Shown: positions 1-9,133, counted from the stretch's first letter. The stretch: DNA of 64,000 nt from Breoghania sp037026715 (GCF_037026715.1 NZ_JBANCG010000003.1:1-64000), one strand, 5' to 3'. Translations and numbers: made by a program. The notes: generated by a model from the sequence alone, not told the origin.

Positions 1-5
1 CTTTT

Positions 6-14
6 GTTATAACA
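6..14. other. Putative attL core (GTTATAACA)
   Basis: This 9-bp sequence is repeated directly at 52,374-52,382. With the flanking CTTTT on this side and AAAG on the other, the empty site would read CTTTTGTTATAACAAAAG, a perfect 18-bp palindrome. The core is palindromic and short, as is usual for serine-recombinase att sites. Only five bases of the chromosomal flank lie inside the window, so the left neighbour cannot be read. Confidence 0.6.
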
Positions 15-43
15 CCATAGAATGTGAGATATAACAATCACTT

Positions 44-76
44 AGGCCGCCGAAAGGCGGCCTTTGCTGTTTTCTA
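44..76 (+). terminator. Rho-independent terminator, probably of the recombinase gene in the circular form
   Basis: A perfect 8-bp stem (AGGCCGCC at 44-51, GGCGGCCT at 56-63) with a GAAA tetraloop is followed by TTTGCTGTTTTC. No gene precedes it in the integrated state. If the element ends are joined, it lies about 23 bp after the recombinase stop codon (TAG at 18-20), which would explain it. Confidence 0.7.
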
Positions 77-188
77 GGTGCTTTCCGGCAGCCTCGACGT
101 CGCTCCCGTCATAAGGATCCGCAAAAGTTCGGCGGTCCTGGATCTGACAAGCCATGCGGGTGGTCTCTATTCTTGACAGTTTGATCGA

Positions 189-365
189 TCACTCAGTCAC
201 CGCCCGGTTGCGGGCGATGACTTCATCATGGGTGAACTTGCCGCTCGCTGCCGTGGCTTCCTTGAGAACGCTGTCGCAATTGCCAGGCGCGCGCGTCCGG
301 TTGGCCGATCGTAGCGCTGATTTTAATTCATCTGCCGTCAGTTTGACCTGCCACTGAACTTTCAT
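189..365 (-). CDS. Candidate small protein, 58 aa, unknown
   Basis: An ATG at 365 opens a 58-codon frame starting MKVQWQVKLTADELKSAL and ending at a TGA at 189-191. The composition looks protein-like, and the C-terminal FTHDEVIARNRA loosely resembles the tails of ribbon-helix-helix or RelB-type antitoxins. I see no clear ribosome binding site and no toxin partner beside it. It could be a truncated or chance frame next to the IS remnant. Confidence 0.3.
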   Translation of the reverse strand: MKVQWQVKLTADELKSALRSANRTRAPGNCDSVLKEATAASGKFTHDEVIARNRAVTE

Positions 366-482
366 CCAGCCGTAACCGGAGTCCTGTTGGTGTTTACGCC
401 GATCGGCGCATGTTGAGCAAAGAGGTGGCCCCCATTGATTGGACAGTTTGGCGGCTTTGTTAAGCTGTTCCCGGTTTGATGA

Positions 483-1121
483 TCATGCCGCCAGCGCCGT
501 CTCCATCCCCCTGTCCGGGGCATGCCCCGGACAGGGGGATGGCGTGATCTGATGATAGGCCTCATCTGGCGTCTGTCCAGCCAGTGCCGAATGGGGCCGT
601 CGCATGTTGTAATAGGTCATCCACCGGTTCAATCCCGCCCGGAGGTCCGATCCCGTTTCGAAGGCGTGGAGATAGACGCATTCGTATTTCACCGATCGCC
701 AGAGCTTTTCGATGAACACATTGTCCATCCATCGGCCCCGGCCGTCCATGCTGATCTGGACCTTGGCGTCCAGAAGGACACCGGTGAACCGGGGGCTGGT
801 AAACTGACTGCCCTGATCCGTGTTGAAAATCTCCGGTTTCCCAAAGCGGGTCAGGGCCTCTTCCAAGGCCTCGATATAGAAGTCCGCCTCCATGGTGTTG
901 GATAGCCGCCAGGACAGGACTTTCCTGGTCGCCCAGTCCATGATCGTCACGAGGTACAGAAAACCCCGCCGCATTGGGATATAGGTGATGTCGGAGCACC
1001 AGACATGGTTGGGTCGGGTGATCTCCATGTCCTTCAACAGATAGGGATAGGTGGGATGGTCCGGAGGGGGATCACTGGTCCTCGGCTTCTGGTAAATGGC
1101 CGACAGCCCCATCTTCGCCAT
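483..1121 (-). pseudogene. IS3-family transposase orfB, 5'-truncated
   Basis: The 212-aa reading frame is an rve-type integrase core. The DDE triad is visible at D44 (WCSDITY), D102 (NTDQGSQF) and E138 (FIEKLWRS), followed by the YNMRRPHSALAGQTPDEAY tail typical of IS3 orfB. Full-length orfB is usually about 270-300 aa. Here the frame continues open above the first ATG (residues reading SPKQVSRLMAKMG, family-like) and then breaks at about 1,170 against the MATE gene, so the N-terminal helix-turn-helix part is lost. The C-terminal codons contain a perfect 40-bp palindrome (503-542). It supplies an alternative 3' end to the neighbouring MATE gene. Confidence 0.8.
503..542. repeat. Perfect 40-bp palindrome
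   Basis: Two 20-base arms, beginning CCATCCCCCTGTCCGGGG, are exactly complementary with no spacer, centred on GCATGC at about 522/523. It lies inside the 3' coding end of the IS3 transposase. Such a perfect GC-rich cruciform is unusual within a coding region. It may be a hairpin of the IS itself or a small palindromic insertion. Confidence 0.9.
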
Positions 1122-2541
1122 CAGGCGTGAAACCTGTTTGGGCGAGCGGCTTGTTTGCAGAGCGACGACCCCAAGAATTTAGTACGGCGGCGGCCGTGAG
1201 TGCGCCATAGACGACTGCCGCTAGGGCGACGATATGGAACAGAACCGAGAGGCTGGAACCGAACCAGTTAACCGCCGACCAGCCGAGGAAGGCCGCAATG
1301 ATCATGCGCGCGGTACCTGCCAGGACGGGAAGCAGGACGTGTTTCGCTCCTTGGCTGGCAAAATAAAGCACCAAGCCCAATCCGACGGCGCCGTAAACCG
1401 GCGCGACATTCCGCAAATAGGTGGTACCCATCGCCAACACCTGAGGATCATCGCTGAACAGGCCGATCCAAATATGCGGGAAGACCAGGGCGGCGAGGCC
1501 GATGAGCTCAGTTACTCCAAAGGCAAGGATGGCTCCGATCCAGGCAATGTGGCGCGCCCGAACTATCTGCCCGGCCCCGATATTGATGCCGACCATGGTC
1601 ACGACGGCGGTGCCGAGGCCGAAGAGAAGTGGAATCTGAATATAGTCGAGACGTGAGGCGATGCCGTATCCGGCGATGGCATCCGCGCCGAAGTGACCGA
1701 CAGCGGCCGTCACGAAGATGACCGTAAGATTGACCTGAACCGCGCCGACCGCGGACAGGAAGCCTACGCCAAGGATTTCCTTGAATAGGTGCCCGCGGAG
1801 CGGAGTGATCTTGAGTCTCAGGGGACTGCGTGGTGATCGCAGATAGAATATAAAAGTAAGCGTGGCGACTACATAGTAGATGACTACCGCAGCCCCGCCC
1901 CCCGCGACACCGAGCCGTGGAAAGGGCCCCCAACCAAAGATCAGCACGGGAGACAAGGGGAGAAGGATCGCAGCGCTCGAGAGGACTACGAGCGCCGGCA
2001 CGGTTACATTTCCAGCACCACGAAGGGCGGACGATAGCAAAGCCGTGATCCAGATTGGGATGGAGCCCGCGAACACGACACCTGAATAGATGAGCGCTGC
2101 CGTCAGCGTTGGCCCCGCTCCACCCATTGACCGATAGAGGATCGGGCTGCAAAGAATGGCTGCTGCCGTGAAGAGGAGCCCCAACGCGCAAGCGAGGACA
2201 ATCGCATGCCAGACCATTCCATCGGCATCGGCATTGCGGCCGGCCCCGATAGCCCGCGCAACGGCTGAGGAAACGCCCCCGCCGATGCCACCGTTCGCCA
2301 TCATCTGCATGAGCATCAGGATCGGGAATACCAATGTCACACCGGCGAGCGCATCCGTTCCAAGAAAACTGATGAAATAGGTCTCTGCCACCCCTACGAG
2401 CGTTTGGACAACGAGCACTATGATCGTCGGCAAGGCGAGACGAAGCATTGTTGGTATGATCGGCCCTGCGAGAATGCCGGGCAGGGCCCCGCGTACGGGT
2501 GTCGGGCCGATTGAGGCGGCCCGGCGGGAGACAGTGGTCAT
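1072..2541 (-). CDS. MATE-family multidrug efflux protein with IS-derived C-terminus
   Basis: The protein resembles MATE (NorM/DinF) antiporters that export cationic drugs using an ion gradient. It has about twelve hydrophobic segments in two halves; the early region (residues about 30-60, LRLALPTIIVLVVQTLVGVAETYFI cut short here to its type) and the GAGR and GINIGAG stretches are MATE-like. The natural protein seems to end near NSWGRR. The last 30 or so codons (from about 1,172 down) are read from the IS3 remnant, giving a 489-aa chimera. The SDR gene lies 74 bp upstream in the same direction and is probably co-transcribed. The transport core looks intact, so function is plausible; the substrate is unknown. 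Confidence 0.8.
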   Translation of the reverse strand: MTTVSRRAASIGPTPVRGALPGILAGPIIPTMLRLALPTIIVLVVQTLVGVAETYFISFLGTDALAGVTLVFPILMLMQMMANGGIGGGVSSAVARAIGAGRNADADGMVWHAIVLACALGLLFTAAAILCSPILYRSMGGAGPTLTAALIYSGVVFAGSIPIWITALLSSALRGAGNVTVPALVVLSSAAILLPLSPVLIFGWGPFPRLGVAGGGAAVVIYYVVATLTFIFYLRSPRSPLRLKITPLRGHLFKEILGVGFLSAVGAVQVNLTVIFVTAAVGHFGADAIAGYGIASRLDYIQIPLLFGLGTAVVTMVGINIGAGQIVRARHIAWIGAILAFGVTELIGLAALVFPHIWIGLFSDDPQVLAMGTTYLRNVAPVYGAVGLGLVLYFASQGAKHVLLPVLAGTARMIIAAFLGWSAVNWFGSSLSVLFHIVALAAVVYGALTAAAVLNSWGRRSANKPLAQTGFTPDGEDGAVGHLPEAEDQ

Positions 2542-2615
2542 GGGGCTCTATCCTTCACAAGGCCAAATACCGACGAAGTCGTTTCCGAGGGAAGGACTAC
2601 GACTTTGTGATTTGG

Positions 2616-3431
2616 TCAGGCCGGTAGCTGAAGCATCTTGCGAAGGCTCTTGTCGAAACCGGATTCAGGGACGAAGCGGCGCAGAATGCTGACTTTACGC
2701 GCCAGTTTTCCTGCCGGGTAGCGCAGTTTCGGTTTGGGATCTGTCGCTGCTTTCAGGATGGTTTCAGCAACGACTTCAGGTGCGTCGCCTTGCTTTATCG
2801 CTTCCGCCACAACACCGGTCATGCCCGCGCGCGCGGGCTCATAAGTCTCGAGCAATTGATCCGGCTTGACGAGATTTTCATCGAAAGCGGTGCGTGTGTA
2901 GGTCGGCTCGACAAGGGTGACGCGAATCCCGAGTGTGCGCAGCTCATGGTCAAGCGACTGGGAGTAACCTTCCACGGCATGTTTGGTTGCTCCATAGAGC
3001 GCGAAATAAGGAGCCGGAATGAAGCCATAGACCGAGCTCAGATTTATAATTCTGCCTTTCCCGTGGCGACGCATGACCGGCAACACCGCATTGGTCATAC
3101 GGATAACGCCAAACACGTTGACGTCGAACAAGGCTCGAGCCTGCGCAAGCGAGGACTCCTCCGCACCGCCGAATAGGCCTACGCCGGCATTGTTGACTAG
3201 GAGGTCGATGCGTCCGGCCTCAGCCAGCACCTCCTCGACCAGCTTCGCCACGGACGTCTCATCGGTTACGTCGCAGGTCAACATAGCGACGCTGTCTGGT
3301 CCTGTGGACGCCGCGCGGCGGCTGGTCCCAAAGACGTGGTAACCCGCCGTCTGCAGAGCTTTGGCCGCAGCGTATCCGATACCGGAGGATGCTCCCGTCA
3401 CAAGGGCGATGCCGAGATTGGTCTTTTTCAT
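2616..3431 (-). CDS. Short-chain dehydrogenase/reductase (SDR family oxidoreductase)
   Basis: This is a classical SDR of 271 aa using NAD(P)H. The Rossmann glycine motif TGASSGIG is at residues 12-19, NNAG at 80-83, and the catalytic set Ser132/133, Tyr146 and Lys150 is in place (NLSSVYG and YGATK). The start at 3,431 (MKKTNLGIALVTG) puts the fold at the usual distance from the N-terminus; an in-frame upstream ATG at 3,494 would add 21 non-homologous residues. The MATE gene follows on the same strand. A 12-bp palindrome 30 bp upstream is a likely operator. The substrate cannot be read from sequence. Confidence 0.85.
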   Translation of the reverse strand: MKKTNLGIALVTGASSGIGYAAAKALQTAGYHVFGTSRRAASTGPDSVAMLTCDVTDETSVAKLVEEVLAEAGRIDLLVNNAGVGLFGGAEESSLAQARALFDVNVFGVIRMTNAVLPVMRRHGKGRIINLSSVYGFIPAPYFALYGATKHAVEGYSQSLDHELRTLGIRVTLVEPTYTRTAFDENLVKPDQLLETYEPARAGMTGVVAEAIKQGDAPEVVAETILKAATDPKPKLRYPAGKLARKVSILRRFVPESGFDKSLRKMLQLPA

Positions 3432-3460
3432 GGGGCTCACGTCTTTCTCTTGCTGGATTG

Positions 3461-3472
3461 TGTTTCGAAACA
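3461..3472. promoter_or_regulatory. Palindromic operator candidate upstream of the SDR-MATE unit
   Basis: TGTTTCGAAACA is a perfect 12-bp palindrome 30 bp before the SDR start codon. Its size and position suit a TetR- or LysR-type repressor site, but the TetR gene nearby has its own different operator at 4,456-4,502. The cognate regulator is not evident in the window. Confidence 0.4.
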
Positions 3473-3833
3473 ACGACGGCCGGTCGACGGCCACAGAACT
3501 CGGTGGATAGAACGAAAAAGATCACTGCCCAGGCGCTGGCACGTCGTTTCGGCGGTGAACGAACACGTCGGGGTCGTTGGAGATCGCGTTGTTTTCTCTA
3601 TCAACCGGCTCTGGTTCGCGATGAAGTTGATCCTGTCGCCCGCGATCCGGACGTAGCCAGGAGTTCGACCTTGCCATTCTCCGGAGGAAGCAAAGCGATC
3701 GGCTGTATTTCCGCCATCAACGGGCGGCGAATGCTCCCGCCCCTAGCTTCGCAACAAGATCAAGCTCAGAAGTAGTCCGCAGATGCGGCGATCGACCCGG
3801 CGGGATTGCGAGCGCTCGTTGGCGAACTCATTG
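3473..3833. other. No recognisable gene (361 bp)
   Basis: Between the SDR upstream region and the TetR 3' end I find only overlapping, arginine-rich frames with no family resemblance. It may contain a decayed regulator gene for the SDR-MATE unit, but I cannot support one. Confidence 0.5.
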
Positions 3834-4439
3834 TCATTGGCGCAGTCCCTCATTTGCATCGTCCGACGGCGAGCACGCCAGGACACTTTCGGCAGCTGCC
3901 TGCAGGAACCGCCGCGACAGCCGTTCGTCGTTTACGGCGCGCGCGAGGAGCACCGCACCGACCATCGTCGAGAGAACAGTCATGGCCTTGCTGCCGGGCT
4001 CCTCGCTGTCGACCTCGTCAATCCAGCTGCCGAGCATCTCGAGATATTCCCTGATCCCGGCTTCGAATGACGCCTTCACGTCGGCGCCCTGCCGGGCTGC
4101 GTCGGAGCCGAGCGCAACGACCGGGCAACCGTCCATTCTTTCCGCGCAGTGCCCCATGCTGAGATAGAAGGCGACGATTGCGCCCAATGGGTCTTGCGGA
4201 CTATCCGCGGCTGCAGCCAGCCATCGATGAAGGGCACTCTCCAATGCCCGCCGGGATGCGTGCGCCACCAGATCATTTTTCGATGCGAACTGCTTGTAGA
4301 ACGCGCCCTGGGTCAGCCCGGCCCCTTCCATCAAGTCCTTGAGGCCAATGCCGTCAAAGCCGCGTTCCCGAAAAAGGCGACTTGCCACGTCGATCACGGC
4401 TTGGCGGTTCTCCTCGGCTTTAATGCGGCTCACGCGCAT
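3834..4439 (-). CDS. TetR/AcrR-family repressor of the adjacent RND efflux operon
   Basis: A 201-aa TetR regulator. The N-terminal helix-turn-helix is clear (IDVASRLFRERGFDGIGLKD, then LMEGAGLTQGAFYKQFASK, about residues 15-53), followed by a helical ligand-binding domain of the YxAF/TetR_C type. I chose the ATG at 4,439 (MRVSRIKAEENRQ). The same frame stays open far upstream through the divergent adaptor gene, but that is antisense shadow. It is transcribed away from the RND genes with an 84-bp intergenic region carrying nested inverted repeats, so local repression and autoregulation are likely. Confidence 0.88.
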   Translation of the reverse strand: MRVSRIKAEENRQAVIDVASRLFRERGFDGIGLKDLMEGAGLTQGAFYKQFASKNDLVAHASRRALESALHRWLAAAADSPQDPLGAIVAFYLSMGHCAERMDGCPVVALGSDAARQGADVKASFEAGIREYLEMLGSWIDEVDSEEPGSKAMTVLSTMVGAVLLARAVNDERLSRRFLQAAAESVLACSPSDDANEGLRQ

Positions 4440-4455
4440 GGCTGATCTCCTTTTG

Positions 4456-4502
4456 GATTGCGTTCGTAATCTATATAGGCTATATAGAGGTCGAACGCAA
4501 TC
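4456..4502. promoter_or_regulatory. TetR operator/promoter region between tetR and the RND operon
   Basis: Two nested inverted repeats are visible: outer arms GATTGCGTTCG (4,456-4,466) and CGAACGCAATC (4,492-4,502), perfect over 11 bp, and an inner CTATATA-GGC-TATATAG (4,471-4,487). The inner A/T block probably holds the -10 elements. The right outer arm ends 21 bp before the adaptor ATG. This is the arrangement expected for a repressor acting on both divergent genes. Confidence 0.8.
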
Positions 4503-4523
4503 TATTTTGGACGAGGCTTTGGC

Positions 4524-5633
4524 ATGAAAAAGAGACGCGTCGTTGTGCTGGGCGGCCTCCTGATCGCGGTGTCGGGGGCTGCTGCACTCGCCATATTTTC
4601 CATTTCCGCAAAGGAAGCGGCCGTGGCAAACGACCCAAGACTTGAGCCGTCGCTCGTCAAGCTGGTAAGCGCAATGCGGGTGACCGGATCCGAACGCAGC
4701 TTCACGGGCGTTGTCGGAGCAAGGGTTCAGAGCAATCTCGGCTTTCGTGTTCCTGGCAAGATCATGGAAAGGCTTGTGGATGTCGGACAGGAGGTCAATG
4801 CTGACCAGCCGCTGATGCGGATTGATGCGACCGACCTTCGGCTTGCGCTCACGGCGAAGCACAATGCCGTTGTCGCAGCGCGGGCTCAGGTCGTTCAGTT
4901 GGAACCTGATGAACGCAGATACGCCAGGTTGCTCCATGACGGCTGGGTTCCCAAACAACGCTGGGAGCAGGCGAAGGCGGCATTGGATACCGCCAAGGCG
5001 CAGCTCGCCGCCGCCGAGGCCGATGCGAGGGTCGCCGAGAACGAGGCGACCTACGCCGTCCTGGTGGCTGATGCGGACGGAACGGTGGTCGAGACGCTTG
5101 GTGAGCCGGGACAGGTCGTCTCCGCCGGCCAGACGGTGGTGCGGATCGCCCAGGCTGGCCCCCGCGAAGCGGTGGTCGCACTTCCTGAGACGATCCGGCC
5201 GGCGATTGGTTCGGTGGCTGAGGCCAGTGTGTATGGGGGAGGTGAGCATCGCTATATGGCGCATCTCCGGCAACTCTCGGACTCTGCCGATCCGCAGACC
5301 CGGACCTATGAGGCCCGCTACGTTCTCGACGGCGAGGCCGCGTCGGCTCCACTTGGAGCTACGGTGACCGTTCGGCTTGCCCGCCAGGCCAAACAGCCGG
5401 AAGTCCAGGTGCCGCTGGGTGCCGTGCTCGATGACGGCGAGAAGACCGGCGTCTGGGTCTGGAACAGCACCACCTCAACCGTGCACTTTAAACCTGTCAA
5501 ACTGGTTCGCCTGAGCGGCGAAGCCGCTGTGATCTCTGGGCTGAGTTCGGGTGATCCGGTTGTTTCGCTCGGCGCTCATCTCCTGCAGGAAGGCGCTCGC
5601 GTGAGAACTGCGTCTGAAAGCGGCGGTAACTGA
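4524..5633 (+). CDS. RND efflux periplasmic adaptor (membrane fusion protein)
   Basis: The 369-aa protein has an N-terminal membrane anchor or signal (residues about 5-27), a biotinyl-lipoyl hinge (LGFRVPGKIMERLVDVGQEV), a coiled-coil hairpin (about 110-165, ARLLHDGWVPKQRWEQAKAA), the second lipoyl half (ADGTVVETLGEPGQVVSAGQ) and a beta-barrel domain. It would link the inner-membrane pump to an outer-membrane channel. Its stop overlaps the start of the pump gene (TGATG at 5,631-5,635), showing an operon. No outer-membrane factor gene follows, so the pump must borrow one. Likely repressed by the divergent TetR protein. Confidence 0.9.
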   Translation: MKKRRVVVLGGLLIAVSGAAALAIFSISAKEAAVANDPRLEPSLVKLVSAMRVTGSERSFTGVVGARVQSNLGFRVPGKIMERLVDVGQEVNADQPLMRIDATDLRLALTAKHNAVVAARAQVVQLEPDERRYARLLHDGWVPKQRWEQAKAALDTAKAQLAAAEADARVAENEATYAVLVADADGTVVETLGEPGQVVSAGQTVVRIAQAGPREAVVALPETIRPAIGSVAEASVYGGGEHRYMAHLRQLSDSADPQTRTYEARYVLDGEAASAPLGATVTVRLARQAKQPEVQVPLGAVLDDGEKTGVWVWNSTTSTVHFKPVKLVRLSGEAAVISGLSSGDPVVSLGAHLLQEGARVRTASESGGN

Positions 5634-8600
5634 TGAACCTCAATCTTTCTGCGATCGCAGTTCGAGAACGAGCTGTCACCCTGTTCTTCATCCTCCTGCT
5701 GGTGGCAGCTGGAGCTTACGCCTTCATCATGCTTGGACGGGCGGAGGACCCCAATTTCACCATCAAGACGCTGACGATCACGACGGCGTGGCCGGGTGCT
5801 ACGGCGCGCGAGATGCAAGACCTTGTCGCCGAACCGCTAGAGAAACGGCTTCAGGAGTTGACTTGGTACGACCGGGTGGAGACAACCACACGGCCGGGTT
5901 ATGCGTATATGACTGTTACGCTGAAGGACAGCACCCCGCCATCGGTCGTGCAAGAGGAGTTCTACCAAGCCCGCAAGAAGCTTGGAGACGAAGCACGTAA
6001 CTTGCCGTCGGGCGTCTTCGGCCCCTTCGTCAATGACGAATACTCGGACGTCAGCTTCGCCCTTTACGCGCTCAAGGCGGAGGGCATGCCGATGCGTGAG
6101 TTGGTCCGGCAGGCAGAGGTGATCCGCCAGGACCTCCTGCACGTACCCGGTGTCAAGAAGATCAACATTCTCGGTGAACGTCCCGAGCAGATATTCGTCG
6201 AGTTCTCCTACGCCAGGCTGGCGACCCTCGGCGTGTCTGCGCAGGATATTTTCGCGGCCTTGCAGCGGCAAAACACCGTTACACCAGCCGGCTCGATCGA
6301 TACCAGGGGACCGAGGGTCTTCATTCGAGTCGACGGCGCTTATGACAGCGTTCAGGCAATCGCCGATACGCCGATTGCTGCTCAGGGGCGGACGCTGAAA
6401 CTTTCCGACATCGCCGAGGTGCGCCGCGGCTATGAAGACCCTCCCACCTACCTTATCCGCCGTCAGGGCGAGCCCACCATCATGCTCGCTGCAGTGATGC
6501 AGGAGGGCTGGGACGGTCTTGCACTTGGTAAGGCGCTGGAGGACAGGACGGCGGCCATTGCACGGACGTTGCCGCTCGGGATGACGCTCGACAAGGTGAC
6601 CGACCAAGCTGTCAACATCACCTCGGCGGTCGATGAATTCATGATGAAATTCGCGATGGCGCTCGGCGTCGTGCTGCTGATCGCCCTAATTAGCATGGGC
6701 TGGCGTGTCGGCATCGTCGTGGCGGCCGCCGTCCCGCTGACGCTTGCAGTCGTGTTCCTCATTATGCTGGAGACCGGCCGGTTCTTCGACCGCATCACGC
6801 TCGGCGCTCTCATCCTGGCGCTCGGCCTGCTCGTGGACGACGCCATCATCGCCATTGAGGTGATGGTGGTGAAGATGGAAGAGGGCATGGACCGCATCAA
6901 GGCGGCGGCCTATGCGTGGAGCCATACCGCCGCGCCGATGCTGTCGGGTACGCTCGTGACGATCGCCGGCTTCCTGCCGGTGGGGTTCGCACGCTCGACT
7001 GCCGGCGAATACGCTGGCAACATCTTCTGGGTGGTGGGCTTCGCCCTCATCGTCTCCTGGCTTGTCGCCGTGATCTTCACGCCCTACCTGGGTGTCAAGA
7101 TGCTGCCCGCGATCGAGCCGGTTGAGGGTGGTCACCAAGCTATCTACGATACGCCGAACTATCGGCGCCTGCGAAGGCTCATCGTCTTCGCCGTGCGTCA
7201 CAAGTTCCTGACCTGCGCCATCGTGGGGATCGCCTTCGCGCTCGCTGTCGTCGGCATGAGCGGCGTCAAACAGCAGTTCTTCCCGACATCCGACCGTCCT
7301 GAAGTGCTGGTCGAGGTCCGGCTGCCGGAAGGCACCAGCATTGAGACGACCACCGCCACGGTCGAGAAACTCGAACATTGGCTGGAAGGTCAGCCCGAGG
7401 CCGAGATCGTCACGAGCTACGTTGGTCAGGGTGCCCCCCGCTTCTTCTTCGCAATGGCGCCGGAACTGCCTGATCCTGCCTTTGCCAAGATTGTCGTCTT
7501 GACCCCGGATGCCGAGGCGCGCGAGGCGTTGAAGCACCGGCTCCGGGAGGCGGTAGCACAGGGACTCACGCCTGAAGCTTACGTGCGCGTCGCGCAGCTT
7601 GTGTTTGGTCCATATACGCCGTTTCCGGTCGAATTCCGGATCATGGGGCCCGATCCCGAGCAACTCTACGGCATTTCCGAAAGGGCTCTCGACATCATGC
7701 GGGGCGTTCCGGACGTGCGCCAAGCCAACCGTGACTGGGGTAATCGCACGCCTGTACTTCGCTTCGTCCCCGATCAGGATCGCCTCAATCTCATTGGTCT
7801 CTCACAGGCGGAGGTGAGTCAGCAACTCCAGTTCCTCCTTACCGGTATTCCAGTTACTCAGGTCCGTGAGGACATTCGCAATGTTCCCGTCGTGGCGCGT
7901 AGCGCCGGTGGAGAACGGTTGGATCCGACGCGTCTGGCGGATTTCTCCCTTATGAGCCGGGATGGTCGCTCGATTCCGCTCGATCAGATTGGCCATTCTG
8001 AAATCCGTCTGGAAGAGCCGATCCTGAAACGCCGCGATCGAACGCCCGTCATCACGATCCGCTCGGATATCAACGAGGCGACCCAGCCGCCGGAGGTTTC
8101 CAAGGAGATCATGAAGGCACTTCAGCCGCTGATCGCGTCCCTTCCGGCCGGCTATCGCATCGAAACGGGTGGATCGATCGAGGAGGCCAGCAAGGCTAAT
8201 ACAGCGTTGGCACAGGTTTTCCCGGCCATGATCGCCGCCACGCTGATCGTCATCATGCTTCAGGTGCGGTCCTTCTCAATGATGGCCATGGTGATGTTGA
8301 CGGCGCCGCTCGGTCTCGTCGGTGTCGTACCGGCGCTACTCATCTTCAACCAACCCTTTGGGTTCAACGCGATCCTGGGTCTGATCGGACTGGCAGGCAT
8401 CCTGATGCGCAACACGCTCATCCTGACCGAGCAGATCAAGGAGAATCGGGCGGCTGGATTTGACGACTACCACGCCGTCATCGAGGCCACGGTGCAACGC
8501 ACGAGGCCTGTGATCCTGACCGCACTTGCTGCCGTGCTTGCCTTCATCCCCCTCACGCACTCCGTTTTCTGGGGATCAATGGCCTATACCCTCATTGGTG

Positions 8601-8839
8601 GTACGGCGGCCGGAACCGTGTTGATTCTGTTGTTCCTTCCGGCACTCTATGCCACGTGGTTCCGGATTAAGCCAACCGTGAATGACATCCATGAGGGCTC
8701 GATGAATGAGCCGGAATTGCTGACGGCTGCTGCTGCCGGTCATGTTTCTATCGCCGGAAGAGATGGTTCAACTTCCCGCTCGCTGATGTCGCCCGAAGAT
8801 CCGAAGCACAAGATGAATGACCCCAACGTTTATCGTTGA
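5633..8839 (+). CDS. RND-family efflux pump, inner-membrane permease subunit
   Basis: At 1,068 aa this matches the full length of AcrB/MexB-like proton-driven pumps. It shows the N-terminal transmembrane helix, two large periplasmic loops, and the TM4 acidic pair in LLVDDAIIAIE (around residues 400-405) needed for proton relay. The second half carries the FGFNAILGLIGLAGILMRN-type segment near the C-terminus. Sequence style (ERAVTLFFILLLVAAGAYAF start) is closer to the HAE-2-like environmental branch than to AcrB itself. The C-terminal roughly 60 residues after KPTVNDI are polar and unusual. It is translated with the adaptor by overlapping stop and start codons. Confidence 0.92.
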   Translation: MNLNLSAIAVRERAVTLFFILLLVAAGAYAFIMLGRAEDPNFTIKTLTITTAWPGATAREMQDLVAEPLEKRLQELTWYDRVETTTRPGYAYMTVTLKDSTPPSVVQEEFYQARKKLGDEARNLPSGVFGPFVNDEYSDVSFALYALKAEGMPMRELVRQAEVIRQDLLHVPGVKKINILGERPEQIFVEFSYARLATLGVSAQDIFAALQRQNTVTPAGSIDTRGPRVFIRVDGAYDSVQAIADTPIAAQGRTLKLSDIAEVRRGYEDPPTYLIRRQGEPTIMLAAVMQEGWDGLALGKALEDRTAAIARTLPLGMTLDKVTDQAVNITSAVDEFMMKFAMALGVVLLIALISMGWRVGIVVAAAVPLTLAVVFLIMLETGRFFDRITLGALILALGLLVDDAIIAIEVMVVKMEEGMDRIKAAAYAWSHTAAPMLSGTLVTIAGFLPVGFARSTAGEYAGNIFWVVGFALIVSWLVAVIFTPYLGVKMLPAIEPVEGGHQAIYDTPNYRRLRRLIVFAVRHKFLTCAIVGIAFALAVVGMSGVKQQFFPTSDRPEVLVEVRLPEGTSIETTTATVEKLEHWLEGQPEAEIVTSYVGQGAPRFFFAMAPELPDPAFAKIVVLTPDAEAREALKHRLREAVAQGLTPEAYVRVAQLVFGPYTPFPVEFRIMGPDPEQLYGISERALDIMRGVPDVRQANRDWGNRTPVLRFVPDQDRLNLIGLSQAEVSQQLQFLLTGIPVTQVREDIRNVPVVARSAGGERLDPTRLADFSLMSRDGRSIPLDQIGHSEIRLEEPILKRRDRTPVITIRSDINEATQPPEVSKEIMKALQPLIASLPAGYRIETGGSIEEASKANTALAQVFPAMIAATLIVIMLQVRSFSMMAMVMLTAPLGLVGVVPALLIFNQPFGFNAILGLIGLAGILMRNTLILTEQIKENRAAGFDDYHAVIEATVQRTRPVILTALAAVLAFIPLTHSVFWGSMAYTLIGGTAAGTVLILLFLPALYATWFRIKPTVNDIHEGSMNEPELLTAAAAGHVSIAGRDGSTSRSLMSPEDPKHKMNDPNVYR

Positions 8840-9133
8840 AGTCCATGCCGCCAAATTCGGTATGACCTATTCGATCAATCGCAAGGACTGGCATTGCGAA
8901 CCAATGTCATGAAGAAAGAATAAAACGCTGTGAATTACATGGGATTATCGATGATTTTCGGTGAGAGGAAAGAAAAAACATAGGACGGAAGACCTTGATC
9001 ACTTTAGGAGTCTTCCTGCAGATGATGTTGATTTGACGCAAGGTTGCTCGTTCCGTGCGCCGCGCTACGGTCCATTAAATGGCCACGCCGCGATTGTTGC
9101 GGCCAGATGGTCTCGCGGGAGGAGGAAAGCTCC

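Larger units (their letters stand above)
480..1172 (-). mobile_element. IS3-family insertion sequence remnant
   Basis: This segment holds the catalytic part of an IS3-family orfB. The upstream half of orfB and all of orfA are missing: homology stops near 1,172, where the sequence passes directly into the 3' end of the MATE gene. I could not identify terminal inverted repeats, and the outer (left) limit is uncertain. The piece is therefore a fossil that probably cannot move on its own. Confidence 0.6.

Noticed and set aside
4440..5273. N-terminal extension of the TetR protein to 479 aa.
   Set aside because: The extra part is antisense to the adaptor gene and crosses the operator; the TetR fold starts properly at 4,439.
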